A stretch of DNA of 64,000 nucleotides from DP-19 sp036496285 (GCA_036496285.1 DASXLI010000056.1:5897-69896), one strand, 5' to 3'. Shown: positions 31,973-40,143, counted from the stretch's first letter. The notes: generated by a model from the sequence alone, not told the origin. Made by a program: numbers and translations.

Positions 31973-32437
31973 ATGACCAGGATCTCCGCCCGCTCGACGT
32001 TCTTCCTGAAGCGCGTATTCCCCGTGCTCTGGTTCGGCGTCCTCGGGGTTGTCTCGGCGGCGATGCTCGCGGGCATTGCCGCGGGCAGCGTTCCAAGGGT
32101 CACTGTGGCGCCTCCGGTGCTCATGGCTCTTCTCGGCTTCTTCCTGATACGGAAGCTGGTGTGGGATCTCGCCGACGAGGTCTACGACTGTGGCGACACG
32201 CTCCTGGTGCGTAACGGCGGTGTAGAGGACCTCATCCCGCTCGCCAACGTCATGAACGTCAGCGTGACGACGCTCACCAATCCGCCGCGGGTCGAGCTCC
32301 GGCTCGCCGTGCCGAGCAAGCTCGGCAGCGAGGTGACCTTCTCCCCGGTCGTCGGCATGCGGCTCAATCCGTTCAAGAAGATCCCCCTCGTCGAGGACCT
32401 GATCGTCCGGGTCGATCGCGCGCGGCGCGCGCGCTGA
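31973..32437 (+). CDS. Small membrane protein with two transmembrane helices
   Basis: 154 residues, not assigned to a named family. Two hydrophobic helices (about 18-38 and 46-63: VLWFGVLGVVSAAMLAGI, VLMALLGFFLIRKLVW) are followed by a soluble beta-rich domain of about 85 residues with DTLLVRNGGVEDLIPLANV and RVELRLAVPSKLGSEVTFSP, a layout like bacterial PH-domain (YdbT-like) membrane proteins (inference from pattern). No Shine-Dalgarno; TACCTT lies 7 nt before the ATG, again consistent with a leaderless transcript. The -10-like box abuts the lon terminator hairpin. Confidence 0.65.
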   Translation: MTRISARSTFFLKRVFPVLWFGVLGVVSAAMLAGIAAGSVPRVTVAPPVLMALLGFFLIRKLVWDLADEVYDCGDTLLVRNGGVEDLIPLANVMNVSVTTLTNPPRVELRLAVPSKLGSEVTFSPVVGMRLNPFKKIPLVEDLIVRVDRARRAR

Positions 32438-32599
32438 CGGCCGAACGATGTGACACGAAACATCGCCTGCGTCGTCGCATGCCGGTCCTTCGCGAGCACC
32501 GGACATGCCGGCTCAGGAGTCGTGTTGCGGATGGTCCCGCGCGCGCCCCGCAGGCAAGATCTCCGATAGAGCGGCTCGAGACGCGCGCGGAGGTGTTGC

Positions 32600-33304
32600 A
32601 TGGACACGCTCTATACGAGCGGCAGGTATCTGGAGACGACGCGGACCTGGCATGCCGAGGACTCGCCGTGGAAGGCGAGGCAAATCCTCGAGCTCGTCGG
32701 CGGTCATCGTCTCGATCCGAGGACGATCGCCGAGATAGGTTGCGGCGCCGGCGCGATTCTCGATGAGTTGTCCCACAAGGACTATTTCAGCCGCGCACGC
32801 TTCGCGGGCTACGACATTTCTCAGGACGCGATCGAGCTCGCGAGGCAGCGAACGAGTGGGAACCTCAGGTTCGTCCACGGGGATCTGCTGTCCGAGACGA
32901 ACGCGGACCACTTCGATCTTCTTCTCGTGATCGACGTATTCGAGCACGTCGCCGACTACCTCGGTTTCCTGGAGCGATGTCGGCGCAAGGCGAAGTACAA
33001 GATCTTCCATGTACCTCTCGACATCCACGTATCGTCGGTGTTGAGGAACGCATTCATACGTGGCCGCTACACGGTCGGGCATCTACACTATTTTACGGCC
33101 GAGTCGGCGATCGCCACGTTGAAAGACGCGGGTTACGAGATCGTGGACTACCGCTACACGAACGTGGCGACCGGGCTTTTCAAGCAGCACCCCTCAGTGA
33201 AGAAAGCGATCGCCAACGTTCCGCGATGGCTGCTCTCCACGTGCAGTGTGCCGTTCACGGCGCGGGTATTCGGGGGGTACTCGCTGCTGGTGCTGGCGCA
33301 GTGA
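32600..33304 (+). CDS. Class I SAM-dependent methyltransferase
   Basis: 234 residues, GGAGG 6 nt before the ATG. Motif I is IAEIGCGAGAILDEL, motif II FAGYDISQDAIELA, acidic loop RFVHGDLL, post-II DLLLVIDVFEHVADYLGFL and the late strand IFHVPLDIHVSSVLRN. HLHYFTAESAIATLKDAGYEI is typical of small-molecule or glycan-associated methyltransferases. Substrate unknown. Base use differs from its neighbours: more A/T at third positions and codons such as GAT, ATT and ATA, hinting at recent acquisition (impression, not calculated). Its last 50 nt overlap the 3' end of the convergent SRPBCC gene. Confidence 0.75.
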   Translation: MDTLYTSGRYLETTRTWHAEDSPWKARQILELVGGHRLDPRTIAEIGCGAGAILDELSHKDYFSRARFAGYDISQDAIELARQRTSGNLRFVHGDLLSETNADHFDLLLVIDVFEHVADYLGFLERCRRKAKYKIFHVPLDIHVSSVLRNAFIRGRYTVGHLHYFTAESAIATLKDAGYEIVDYRYTNVATGLFKQHPSVKKAIANVPRWLLSTCSVPFTARVFGGYSLLVLAQ

Positions 33305-33779
33305 CCGCTCGTGTCTCCAGGTCGGACTTCAGGATCGACAGACAGAGGTTCATGGCGTCCTTCATGAAGACCTTGACGATGAGCACGGTGAGTGGCGCCG
33401 CGAGCGGATTGGGCAACTCGACGGAGTAGGTCCAGACGATCCGCGTGCCGCCTGCCTCCGGGGAGAAGCGCCAGGTGCCCGTGGCCTTCCTCATCAGCAA
33501 GCTGAGCGGCAGCTTGAATTTCGACATCTCGTAGGCGTAGCCGGTCGGCGGGTCGAACTGGATGTACGTTTCGTCGAGCTCGTTGCCGTCCTTCGTCTTC
33601 ACTCTGCGGACGGCGCCGCGCGCGATCGGCCCGCCGCCGACGACCTGCGCGCTGACCACGCCCGGGATGGGGCCCTTGCCCGGGAAGATCCGCGCCAGCG
33701 TCTCCGTGCTCGAGGCACCCTCGAAGGCCGCGGGCGCGTCGCACTCGATGAAGATCGTCACGGCCGTGTCTACGTTCAT
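33255..33779 (-). CDS. SRPBCC (START-like) family protein
   Basis: 174 residues. Helix-grip fold pattern of polyketide-cyclase/START-like proteins: opening strand AVTIFIECDAPAAFEGASS, central GGGPIARGAVRRVKTKDG, ETYIQFDPPTGYAYEMSKF, and the final pair GTWRFSPEAGGTRIVWTYSVEL before the long C-terminal helix (LTVLIVKVFMKDAMNLCLSIL). Binds hydrophobic ligands; a catalytic role is not visible. ATG 33779 has TAGGGT 8 nt upstream and no Shine-Dalgarno. The C-terminal tail of Ala/Pro residues is encoded antisense to the methyltransferase end. Confidence 0.75.
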   Translation of the reverse strand: MNVDTAVTIFIECDAPAAFEGASSTETLARIFPGKGPIPGVVSAQVVGGGPIARGAVRRVKTKDGNELDETYIQFDPPTGYAYEMSKFKLPLSLLMRKATGTWRFSPEAGGTRIVWTYSVELPNPLAAPLTVLIVKVFMKDAMNLCLSILKSDLETRAVTAPAPAASTPRIPAP

Positions 33780-33836
33780 GGGCGCACACCCTACGTACGC
33801 GAGCGGCCGGAAGCTAGCTCCGTGCGAGAGGCGCCT

Positions 33837-34238
33837 TCAGGGCCTCGATCGGCACGCGCACTGTCGTTCGATCATGGAGAAGAGCTCATCCATGTCGAGC
33901 GGCTTCTGCAGGTAGTGGGTCACGCCGAGCTCACGTGCGCGCCGGGCAAGATCGTGGATGCCCGACGCCGCAACCACCGGGATGTCTCGGATGGCAGGAT
34001 CGGCAAACTGCGCGCGGCGAAACTCGTATCCATCCACGCGCGGCATCATGAGGTCGAGCACGATGATGCACGGCCGGGGATCGCGCCGTGCCAGCGTCAG
34101 CGCCTCGGCACCGTCGATCGCGCAGACGACACGGTATCCATGCGCGGTCAGCAACGCTTGCAGCGCGTCGCGGGTATCCGGGTTGTCCTCGACGAGTAGC
34201 ACGGCATGCGCGTGCCCGACGGCCTGACTCGCATTCAT
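33837..34238 (-). CDS. Stand-alone response-regulator receiver protein
   Basis: 133 residues, receiver domain only. Acidic pair in VLLVEDNPDTRD, phosphorylated Asp in IIVLDLMMPRVDG, conserved Ser in VVAASGIHD and Lys in HYLQKPLDMDEL. No DNA-binding or enzymatic output domain follows, so it acts by protein contact like CheY or as a phosphate sink. No kinase gene is adjacent. The start is ATG 34238 with TACCGT 8 nt upstream (34247-34252 on the plus strand) and no Shine-Dalgarno. The ORF is open much further upstream, but that part is antisense to the nitronate monooxygenase. Confidence 0.85.
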   Translation of the reverse strand: MNASQAVGHAHAVLLVEDNPDTRDALQALLTAHGYRVVCAIDGAEALTLARRDPRPCIIVLDLMMPRVDGYEFRRAQFADPAIRDIPVVAASGIHDLARRARELGVTHYLQKPLDMDELFSMIERQCACRSRP

Positions 34239-34472
34239 GGACGAACACGGTATGCGAGGGACGCACCATAGGCACTCCCCACTCGAGAGGAGAGGGGTCG
34301 GTGCGACCTGCTTCGTCCGCGACGCATCGCGCAGCGCATCCGCCCTGGCGCGCTCGCGTCGAGTTGAAGAAGTTTCCGAACGTTTCGCATCGTCCGGTTG
34401 CTGGAGGGGGTTAGAGCAGAGCGCTACAAGTGCCATGATGCCGAAGCCGCATACCCATACACTGAGGCACCA

Positions 34473-35432
34473 TTGAGGACCGACTTCACCGAGCTCGTCG
34501 GCGTGACCGCGCCAATCCAACTGGCGGGCATGCCCGGTGTCGCGACGCCGGATCTCGTGGCGGCGGTGGCGAACGCGGGCGGCCTCGGGATGCTCGGCGC
34601 GCCGATGCTCGCGCCGGAGGTGCTGGCGGCGACGCTCGCCGAGGTCCGGTCGCGTACGGCCGGCGTGTTCGGCGTCAACTTCCTGATGCCGTTCCTCGAC
34701 CCGGCATGCGTGCCGGTCGCGGCGCGGCACTCGCGTGTGGTCGAGTTCTTCTACGGCGAGCCCGACGCGGCGCTGGTCGCCGCGGTGCACGCGGGCGGTG
34801 CGCTCGCGAGCTGGCAGGTCGGGTCGGTCGAGGAAGCGGTCGCGGCCGAGCGCGCGGGCTGCGATCTGGTCGTCGCGCAGGGCACCGAGGCGGGCGGCCA
34901 CGTGCGCGGCGCGACGAGCCTCCTGCCGTTGCTCTCGGCGGTCGTCGGCGCGGTGCGCGTGCCGGTCATCGCCGCCGGCGGGATCGCGACCGGGCGCGAC
35001 CTCGCGGCGGCGCTGGCGAGCGGCGCGGCGGGTGCGCGCATGGGGACACGCTTCGTCGCGGCGGCCGAGTCCGGCGCCCATCCGGACTACGTGCGCGCCC
35101 TCCTCGCGGCGTCCCCGGCCGACACCTGTCTCACCGAGGCGTTCTCCGACATGTGGCCGAACGCGCCGCACCGCGTGCTGCGCTCGGCCGTCGACGCGGC
35201 GCAGGCGTTGCCCGACGGCGAGATCGGCAGCCTGCAGCTCGGCGGCCGGACCTTGCCGGTGCGCCGTTTCTCGGTCCTCGTGCCGACCACCACGACGACG
35301 GGCCGCGTCGACGCAATGGCGCTCTATGCCGGCGAGTCGGTCGGCGCCGTGACCGCGGTGCGGCCGGCGGCGGACATCGTCGCCGAAATCGTCGCCGGCG
35401 CGGAGCGGTTGCTGCGCGCGGCGGTTTCCTGA
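34473..35432 (+). CDS. Nitronate monooxygenase family FMN enzyme
   Basis: About 319 residues starting at TTG 34473, which has TGAGG 5 nt upstream; a second TTG at 34398 is possible. TIM-barrel NPD family: start LAGMPGVATPDLVAAVANAGGLGML, active-site His in QGTEAGGHVRG and FMN phosphate site VIAAGGIATGRDLAAAL with ARMGTRFVAAAES. Oxidises propionate-3-nitronate or other alkyl nitronates; some members act as enoyl reductases or have other FMN roles. Its last 109 nt overlap antisense the 3' end of the YeeE/YedE-type gene. Confidence 0.85.
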   Translation: MRTDFTELVGVTAPIQLAGMPGVATPDLVAAVANAGGLGMLGAPMLAPEVLAATLAEVRSRTAGVFGVNFLMPFLDPACVPVAARHSRVVEFFYGEPDAALVAAVHAGGALASWQVGSVEEAVAAERAGCDLVVAQGTEAGGHVRGATSLLPLLSAVVGAVRVPVIAAGGIATGRDLAAALASGAAGARMGTRFVAAAESGAHPDYVRALLAASPADTCLTEAFSDMWPNAPHRVLRSAVDAAQALPDGEIGSLQLGGRTLPVRRFSVLVPTTTTTGRVDAMALYAGESVGAVTAVRPAADIVAEIVAGAERLLRAAVS

Positions 35433-35890
35433 GGAGCGGTTCGATCTCTCGCGGAGCCGTTCTGGCGCGCGAGCATTCGCTCCACGACCTGGTGTGCGTA
35501 CATGCCAGCGATCATTGACGTGACGAAAGCGAGCGCGCCGCGGTCGCCGCTCGCGAGCGACGTCAGGGCTGGTCCGGGGCACAGCCCGGCGAGTCCCCAA
35601 CCGACGCCGAAAACGAGGGCACCGACCACGAGGCGGGCATCCACGTCGGTCCGCGCGGGTAGCGCGAACGCGGGCGCGAGGAGCGGACGGCCGCGTCGTA
35701 TCGCGATCCGATAAGCGATCGCGTAGACGGCGACGGCAGCGACCATCACGATCGCGAGGCTCGGGTCCCACGGGCCCGCGACGTCGAGAAAAGCGAGTAC
35801 GCGCGCCGGTTGCGTCATTCCGGCGAGCCCGAGTCCGAGGGCGAATGCGACCCCGACGAGCAGCGCGACGAGCGCAGTCACGGGCGCCAT
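35324..35890 (-). CDS. YeeE/YedE-type transporter half (DUF6691-like)
   Basis: 188 residues. Four hydrophobic segments: ALVALLVGVAFALGLGLAGM, LAIVMVAAVAVYAIAYRIA, LVVGALVFGVGWGLAGL and ALAFVTSMIAGMYA. The family signature GWGLAGLCPGPAL carries the conserved Cys (about residue 104). The upstream half-protein overlaps this start by 13 nt, so the two are made together as the two halves of a sulfur-compound (thiosulfate/sulfane) transporter. The natural family end is near residue 140. Here the frame stays open for another 45 residues antisense to the nitronate monooxygenase gene, so the tail may be an extension without function. Confidence 0.75.
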   Translation of the reverse strand: MAPVTALVALLVGVAFALGLGLAGMTQPARVLAFLDVAGPWDPSLAIVMVAAVAVYAIAYRIAIRRGRPLLAPAFALPARTDVDARLVVGALVFGVGWGLAGLCPGPALTSLASGDRGALAFVTSMIAGMYAHQVVERMLARQNGSARDRTAPQETAARSNRSAPATISATMSAAGRTAVTAPTDSPA

Positions 35891-36309
35891 CCCAGCAGGT
35901 GGCGCACGGCGAAGACGGTCGCGCCGCCGGCGAGCATGAAGAGCAGCGTCGCGACGATCGACCGGGGCGAGAGGCGGCTCACGCCGCACACCCCATGGCC
36001 ACTCGTGCAGCCGCTTCCGAGACTCGTTCCGAAGCCGACGAGCGTGCCGCCGAGACACAGCACCGCGCTCGGCGTCGTCGCGAGGCCGCGGAACGGATCG
36101 ACCGCGGCGAGACGCACGATCGCACCACCACCGACCAGGCCGATGACGAACAGCACGCGCCACGCGATGTCGTCGTGCCGCGGCCGCAGCAGCCCGCCAA
36201 CGATACCGCTCACCCCCGCGATGCGCCCGGTGACGACGAGGAGCGCCGCTGAGGCGAGACCAACGAGGCCGCCGCCCGCGATCGCATGAAGGAATTCGTC
36301 GCCAGCCAT
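35878..36309 (-). CDS. YeeE/YedE-family sulfur transporter half
   Basis: 143 residues, ATG 36309 with AAGG close upstream. Four hydrophobic segments; the signature GSGCTSGHGVCGVSRLS contains two conserved cysteines (101 and 108) that in the YeeE family relay thiosulfate or sulfane sulfur across the membrane. Together with the overlapping DUF6691-type half it forms the two-gene version of YeeE. It is divergent from a CoA-disulfide-reductase/rhodanese gene, which would handle the imported sulfane sulfur. Confidence 0.85.
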   Translation of the reverse strand: MAGDEFLHAIAGGGLVGLASAALLVVTGRIAGVSGIVGGLLRPRHDDIAWRVLFVIGLVGGGAIVRLAAVDPFRGLATTPSAVLCLGGTLVGFGTSLGSGCTSGHGVCGVSRLSPRSIVATLLFMLAGGATVFAVRHLLGWRP

Positions 36310-36352
36310 GCCTTGGGACGGAGCAGCTTCCGTGCCACGAGCGGCTTTCGCG

Positions 36353-36387
36353 TCCCTGCGGCAATCGCCCTTGCTCAGTCGCAGGGA
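36353..36387. promoter_or_regulatory. Inverted repeat in the divergent sulfur-module promoter region
   Basis: TCCCTGCG (36353-36360) and its exact complement CGCAGGGA (36380-36387), 19 nt apart, lie in the 162-bp gap between the YeeE-type gene and the rhodanese fusion. It could be a shared operator, for example for a persulfide-sensing repressor encoded elsewhere, or an RNA hairpin. No regulator gene is next to it. Confidence 0.4.
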
Positions 36388-36471
36388 TGAGAAGGGAACA
36401 CGCTCCACCGGCGCATCTCTTGGAAAATGCGAGCAGCCGTGTGCGGCACGGCGCGTGCACCTTCGTCCGCC

Positions 36472-38169
36472 ATGGCCAAGCGTGTGTTGATAGTGGGCGG
36501 TGTCGCCGGCGGCGCCTCGTGCGCCGCCCGCCTGCGGCGCCTCGACGAAGAGGCCGAGATCGTGCTGCTCGACCGCGGGCCGCACGTCTCGTTCGCCAAC
36601 TGCGGGTTGCCGTACTTCGTCGGTAACGTGATTGCGGACGAGCGGAAGCTGCTGGTCGCGTCGCGCGAGCTTTTTCGCGAGCGCTTCAACATCGAGGTGC
36701 GTACCCGCCACGAGGTCGTGGCGATCGACCGCGCCGCGGGCACGATCCGCGTCCGTGACCTCGACAGCGGCGGCGCCGACGATCGGATCGAGCGGTATGA
36801 CGCGCTCGTGCTCGCGCCCGGCGCGGCGCCGATCCGCCCGGATCTTCCGGGCATCGACCTGCCCGGCATTTTCGCCGTGCGCACGATCCCGGACAGCCGG
36901 CGTATCCGCCGCTGGATCGAGGAGCGCAAACCCGAGCGCGCGTTGATCGTGGGCGGTGGATTTATCGGCCTCGAGATGGTGGAGAACCTCGCGATACGCG
37001 GACTGCGGACCACCGTGCTGGAGAAGCTGCCGCAAGTGATGCCGCCGCTCGATCCCGAGATGGCCCACCGCGTCGCCGAACACCTCACGAGCCGAGGCGT
37101 CGAGCTCCGGTTGAGCGACGGCCTCGCCGGATTCGAGGCAGGGCGCGGCGCGGAGATCATCGCGCTTACGGAGTCCGGTGCTCGCGTGGCGACGGATCTC
37201 GTCATCCTGTCGATCGGCGTGCGTCCCGAGACCGCGCTCGCGAAGGCCGCGGGGCTGCCGCTCGGTGCGCGAGGCGGCATCGCAGTCGATGCGCAGATGC
37301 GTACGGCCGACCCGCGCATCTGGGCGGTGGGAGACGCGGTCGAGGTGCGCGACGTGCTGACGGGCCAGGAGGTCATCGTGCCGCTCGCCGGGCCCGCCAA
37401 TCGCCAGGGGCGGGTCGCCGCCGAGTCGATCTGCGGCCGCGCCCGCCTGTTTCGCGGGGTGCAGGCGACGGCCGTGGTCGGTGTGTTCGGGCTCACCGTC
37501 GCCTGCACGGGCGCCAGTGAGAAGGGGCTGCGGCGCGCCGGGGTGGCGGCGTTCGAGAAGGTCTATCTCCATCCGGGGCACCACGCCGGCTACTATCCGG
37601 GCGCGAAGCCGATTCATCTGAAGCTGCTGTTCTCGGTGCCGGACGGCCGCGTGCTCGGGGCGCAGGCCGCGGGCACCGAAGGGGTCGAGAAGCGGATCGA
37701 CGTCATCGCGACGGCCATCCAGATGGGCGGCACGGTCCGCGACCTCGCCGAGGCGGAGCTCTGCTACGCGCCGCAGTTCGGCGCCGCGAAGGATCCCGTG
37801 AACCTCGCCGGTATGGTCGCGGTCAATCACCTCGACGGATTGATGCCTCTGGCCGACTGGCAGCAGCTCGCGGCGAACGGCTCCGTCCTCGTCGACGTTC
37901 GCGCCGCCGATGAATGGGATGCCGGCCACGTGGAGGGCGCGCTGCACATCCCGCTTCCCGAGCTGCGCCGGCGCCATGGCGAGCTGCCGCGCGATCGTCC
38001 CATCGCGGTCTACTGCGGTGTCGGTCAGCGCGCGTACTACGCGACGCGCTTCCTTCTGCAGCGGGGCTACCGAGCGGCGAACCTATCCGGGGGCTACGCG
38101 ACGTACCAGGCGCTGCGCGATGTCGGGCTCGCGCCCATCACGTACGGCTCGGCGCCATCGCGCGGATGA
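36472..38169 (+). CDS. CoA-disulfide reductase / rhodanese fusion
   Basis: 565 residues from ATG 36472. Residues 1-445: pyridine-nucleotide disulfide oxidoreductase of the CoADR type, with FAD loop VLIVGGVAGGASCAARLRR, the single redox Cys44 in SFANCGLPYFVG, NAD(P)H loop ALIVGGGFIGLEMVENL and WAVGDAVEV. Residues about 465-565: rhodanese domain VLVDVRAADEWDAGHVEGA with active-site Cys515 in AVYCGVGQRAYYATR. Family members reduce CoA-disulfide, CoA-persulfide or polysulfide and pass sulfur to the rhodanese Cys. With the divergent YeeE-type transporter genes this forms a sulfane-sulfur uptake and reduction module (inference). The 3' end overlaps the convergent luciferase-like gene by 32 nt. Confidence 0.88.
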   Translation: MAKRVLIVGGVAGGASCAARLRRLDEEAEIVLLDRGPHVSFANCGLPYFVGNVIADERKLLVASRELFRERFNIEVRTRHEVVAIDRAAGTIRVRDLDSGGADDRIERYDALVLAPGAAPIRPDLPGIDLPGIFAVRTIPDSRRIRRWIEERKPERALIVGGGFIGLEMVENLAIRGLRTTVLEKLPQVMPPLDPEMAHRVAEHLTSRGVELRLSDGLAGFEAGRGAEIIALTESGARVATDLVILSIGVRPETALAKAAGLPLGARGGIAVDAQMRTADPRIWAVGDAVEVRDVLTGQEVIVPLAGPANRQGRVAAESICGRARLFRGVQATAVVGVFGLTVACTGASEKGLRRAGVAAFEKVYLHPGHHAGYYPGAKPIHLKLLFSVPDGRVLGAQAAGTEGVEKRIDVIATAIQMGGTVRDLAEAELCYAPQFGAAKDPVNLAGMVAVNHLDGLMPLADWQQLAANGSVLVDVRAADEWDAGHVEGALHIPLPELRRRHGELPRDRPIAVYCGVGQRAYYATRFLLQRGYRAANLSGGYATYQALRDVGLAPITYGSAPSRG

Positions 38170-39145
38170 ACTGCTCCGTCATCTCGGGGGGTACGCCGAC
38201 CGGGAGATTGAGCAGTGCCGAGTCGACGCCATACGTGCGCCACTCCGCGAGCGTCTCGCGGCAGTGCTGCTCGGGGCCGCAGATCGCGATTGCATCGATC
38301 AGCTCGTCGCTCAGCGCGGCGGCGGCCTGCTTGCGGTCGCCGTTCTGGTAGAGCTCGCGCACCAGGTTGGCGTTCTCGGTGAAGCCGTACCGGCAGAAGA
38401 GCGCGTGGTAGTAGGTGCCCATGCCGCCGATGTAGAACGCGACGAGCGGCTTCACGAGGCTCCGCGCCGCGGCGCGGTCGTCGAGCGGCACGACCGCCAT
38501 GAAGGGCGCCGTCTCGATCTGCACGTCGCCGCGCTTCGCCTCGGCGGCCCCGGCCTCGAGCCATGCAATCCCGTCGCGCAGGTGGCGGTACGGCCAGAAC
38601 GTCGGCACCCAGCCGTCGGCGCTCCGCCCGACCTCGCGGATCGCCTTCTCCTGCAGCGACGCGACGTAGATCGGGATGTCCTTCCGGAGCGGGGTCATCT
38701 CGAGCTTGAAGTGGCGCGGGGCGAAGAGCGTGCTCATCTCCGGCTCGAGACGGTCGCCGCGCCAGAGCGCCCGCAGGATGCCGATCGTCTCGCGCAGCCG
38801 CGTCAGCGGCTTGTCGTACGGAATGCCGTGGAAGTTCTCGACGACGATCTTGCCGCTCGTGCCGAGCCCGAGGATGACGCGGCCCTCGGAGATCTCGTCG
38901 AGGGTCGCGGCGCTCATTGCGAGGAGCCCGGGCGAGCGGCTGAAGACGTTGACGATGCCGGTTGCGACCTTGATGCGCTTGGTCGCGAGCGCGATCTCGG
39001 CAAGCAGCTGGAACTGCTCGTACGCCCACGCCTCCGGCACCCAGATCGAGTCGTAGCCGAGGTCCTCGGCGAGCTGGGCGAAGTGGAGGACCGCCTTGCG
39101 GTCGTACTGCTTCCAGAATGGGACGATTCCGGTCGTTCCGGGCAT
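38138..39145 (-). CDS. Luciferase-like (LLM) F420/FMN-dependent oxidoreductase
   Basis: 335 residues from ATG 39145 with GGGAG upstream. TIM-barrel luciferase-like family: LAEDLGYDSIWVPEAWAYE, IKVATGIVNVFSRSPGLLAM, DEISEGRVILGLGTSGKIVVENFHG and PIYVASLQEKAIREVGRSADGW. The sequence style is that of the F420-dependent group rather than the bacterial luciferase/alkanesulfonate monooxygenases (family knowledge), implying the host makes F420. Substrate unknown. Probably a hydride transfer step in catabolism of a xenobiotic or lipid-like compound. Confidence 0.8.
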   Translation of the reverse strand: MPGTTGIVPFWKQYDRKAVLHFAQLAEDLGYDSIWVPEAWAYEQFQLLAEIALATKRIKVATGIVNVFSRSPGLLAMSAATLDEISEGRVILGLGTSGKIVVENFHGIPYDKPLTRLRETIGILRALWRGDRLEPEMSTLFAPRHFKLEMTPLRKDIPIYVASLQEKAIREVGRSADGWVPTFWPYRHLRDGIAWLEAGAAEAKRGDVQIETAPFMAVVPLDDRAAARSLVKPLVAFYIGGMGTYYHALFCRYGFTENANLVRELYQNGDRKQAAAALSDELIDAIAICGPEQHCRETLAEWRTYGVDSALLNLPVGVPPEMTEQFIRAMAPSRT

Positions 39146-39170
39146 GGTGTGCTCCCAGTGGCGAATGCTG

Positions 39171-39464
39171 TCAGCCGGTTTGGGGTGCTTGATCAGACTG
39201 CGAGTGGCCGGATTTGTTCGGCGCTGGGAACGTGTGGAAGGGCCACAACTCACCGTCGCACTCTACGAGGCCGAGAACTGCGTCGGCTGTTTCAAGATCG
39301 GCGTAGACTAACCGAACGGCAATACGTCCTTCGGCTCGCTCGCTCCTGCGAGCCAATGCCCACTGGGTACACGCAGTTATTAGTCCCCCGACAACGACCC
39401 CGAGCAGGCCGAAAACGGCTGACGCTAGGCCGACGATCGCGGAGTTGGATGGAAGAGATTTCAG
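39171..39464 (-). pseudogene. Relict of a small single-helix membrane protein without start codon
   Basis: Directly after pyrE, in a different frame, the minus strand encodes a hydrophobic helix (IVGLASAVFGLLGVVVGGL, then ITACTQWAL) followed by an RRSERAEGRIAVRLVYADLE segment and a short acidic stretch, ending at TGA 39171. This membrane helix then Arg-rich AARLVYADL pattern recurs in small actinobacterial and soil-bacterial proteins. However, between the last in-frame stop (39507-39509) and the helix there is no ATG, GTG or TTG. Only CTG codons (for example 39464) or re-initiation after pyrE could start it; the first TTG lies after the helix. I read it as a truncated or decayed gene, possibly linked to the lower-GC pyrE segment. 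Confidence 0.45.
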
Positions 39465-39468
39465 CGGA

Positions 39469-40143
39469 TTACGAGCGGCGGCTCGTAGCGCCGCCAGCGG
39501 CAGAGCCTAGGACTTCCCAGCGAGCGTGGATTTCATCCTTTGTGAAAATCGCCTTGACGGGAATCCCAGGACCAACCTCGTCCTTGATCATCTGAAGACC
39601 ACCCTGCTGACGATCGACGAGCACGATTACCTGCTTGATCACGAGTTTCGCGGCGCGACACTTCCTGATCGCATCGATTGTTGAACCGCCTGTGGTTACG
39701 ACATCATCGACGATCGCCACGGTCGTGCCGACTTCGACCCCACCTTCAATCTCTCGGCGCAGACCATGTTCCTTCGCTTGCTTGCGGACCGTGAACCACC
39801 GAAACGGGCGGTTGGTTTGACTGCTGTACTGGCTGACACCTATCGCAATGGGATCGGCCCCCATCGTCAGGCCGCCCACCGCGTCGACTGTCGTGAGGAT
39901 CTCGGGGTGGATCACTGTAGCCAGTGCGTGGAGCGCTTGAGGCAACCCCAGCGCTTCTTTGCAGTTGATGTACTCTTCGCTGAAAGCGCCCGAAGCCAAC
40001 TGAAACGGCTTTGCGGAATCGTAGCGATACGCGTGCTGCACGAGCAGATCGAGCAGGCGTTCTCTCACGGACACTCCTTGAAGAGGCGTAGCGGTGTGTG
40101 AAGCAAGAAGGGCACCGGCTCTTGTGCGTCTCTGCTCCATCAT
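39469..40143 (-). CDS. pyrE: Orotate phosphoribosyltransferase
   Basis: 224 residues; AGGGAGG precedes two successive ATG codons (40143 and 40140), the second having better spacing. PRTase fold: VDAVGGLTMGADPIA, substrate-loop region FTVRKQAKEHGLRREIEGG, and the 13-residue PRPP-binding motif VAIVDDVVTTGGST, as in PyrE. It joins orotate and PRPP to make OMP in pyrimidine synthesis. No other pyr gene is nearby. GC content is visibly lower than in the flanks and the relict membrane gene follows, so the segment may have been transferred as a unit. Upstream is a 17-bp palindrome shared with the divergent thiol oxidoreductase. Confidence 0.88.
   Translation of the reverse strand: MMEQRRTRAGALLASHTATPLQGVSVRERLLDLLVQHAYRYDSAKPFQLASGAFSEEYINCKEALGLPQALHALATVIHPEILTTVDAVGGLTMGADPIAIGVSQYSSQTNRPFRWFTVRKQAKEHGLRREIEGGVEVGTTVAIVDDVVTTGGSTIDAIRKCRAAKLVIKQVIVLVDRQQGGLQMIKDEVGPGIPVKAIFTKDEIHARWEVLGSAAGGATSRRS

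Noticed and set aside
35878..37977. Minus-strand ORF of 699 codons
   Set aside because: Only its last 143 codons (from 36309) are a real YeeE/YedE gene; the rest is antisense to the CoA-disulfide reductase fusion.
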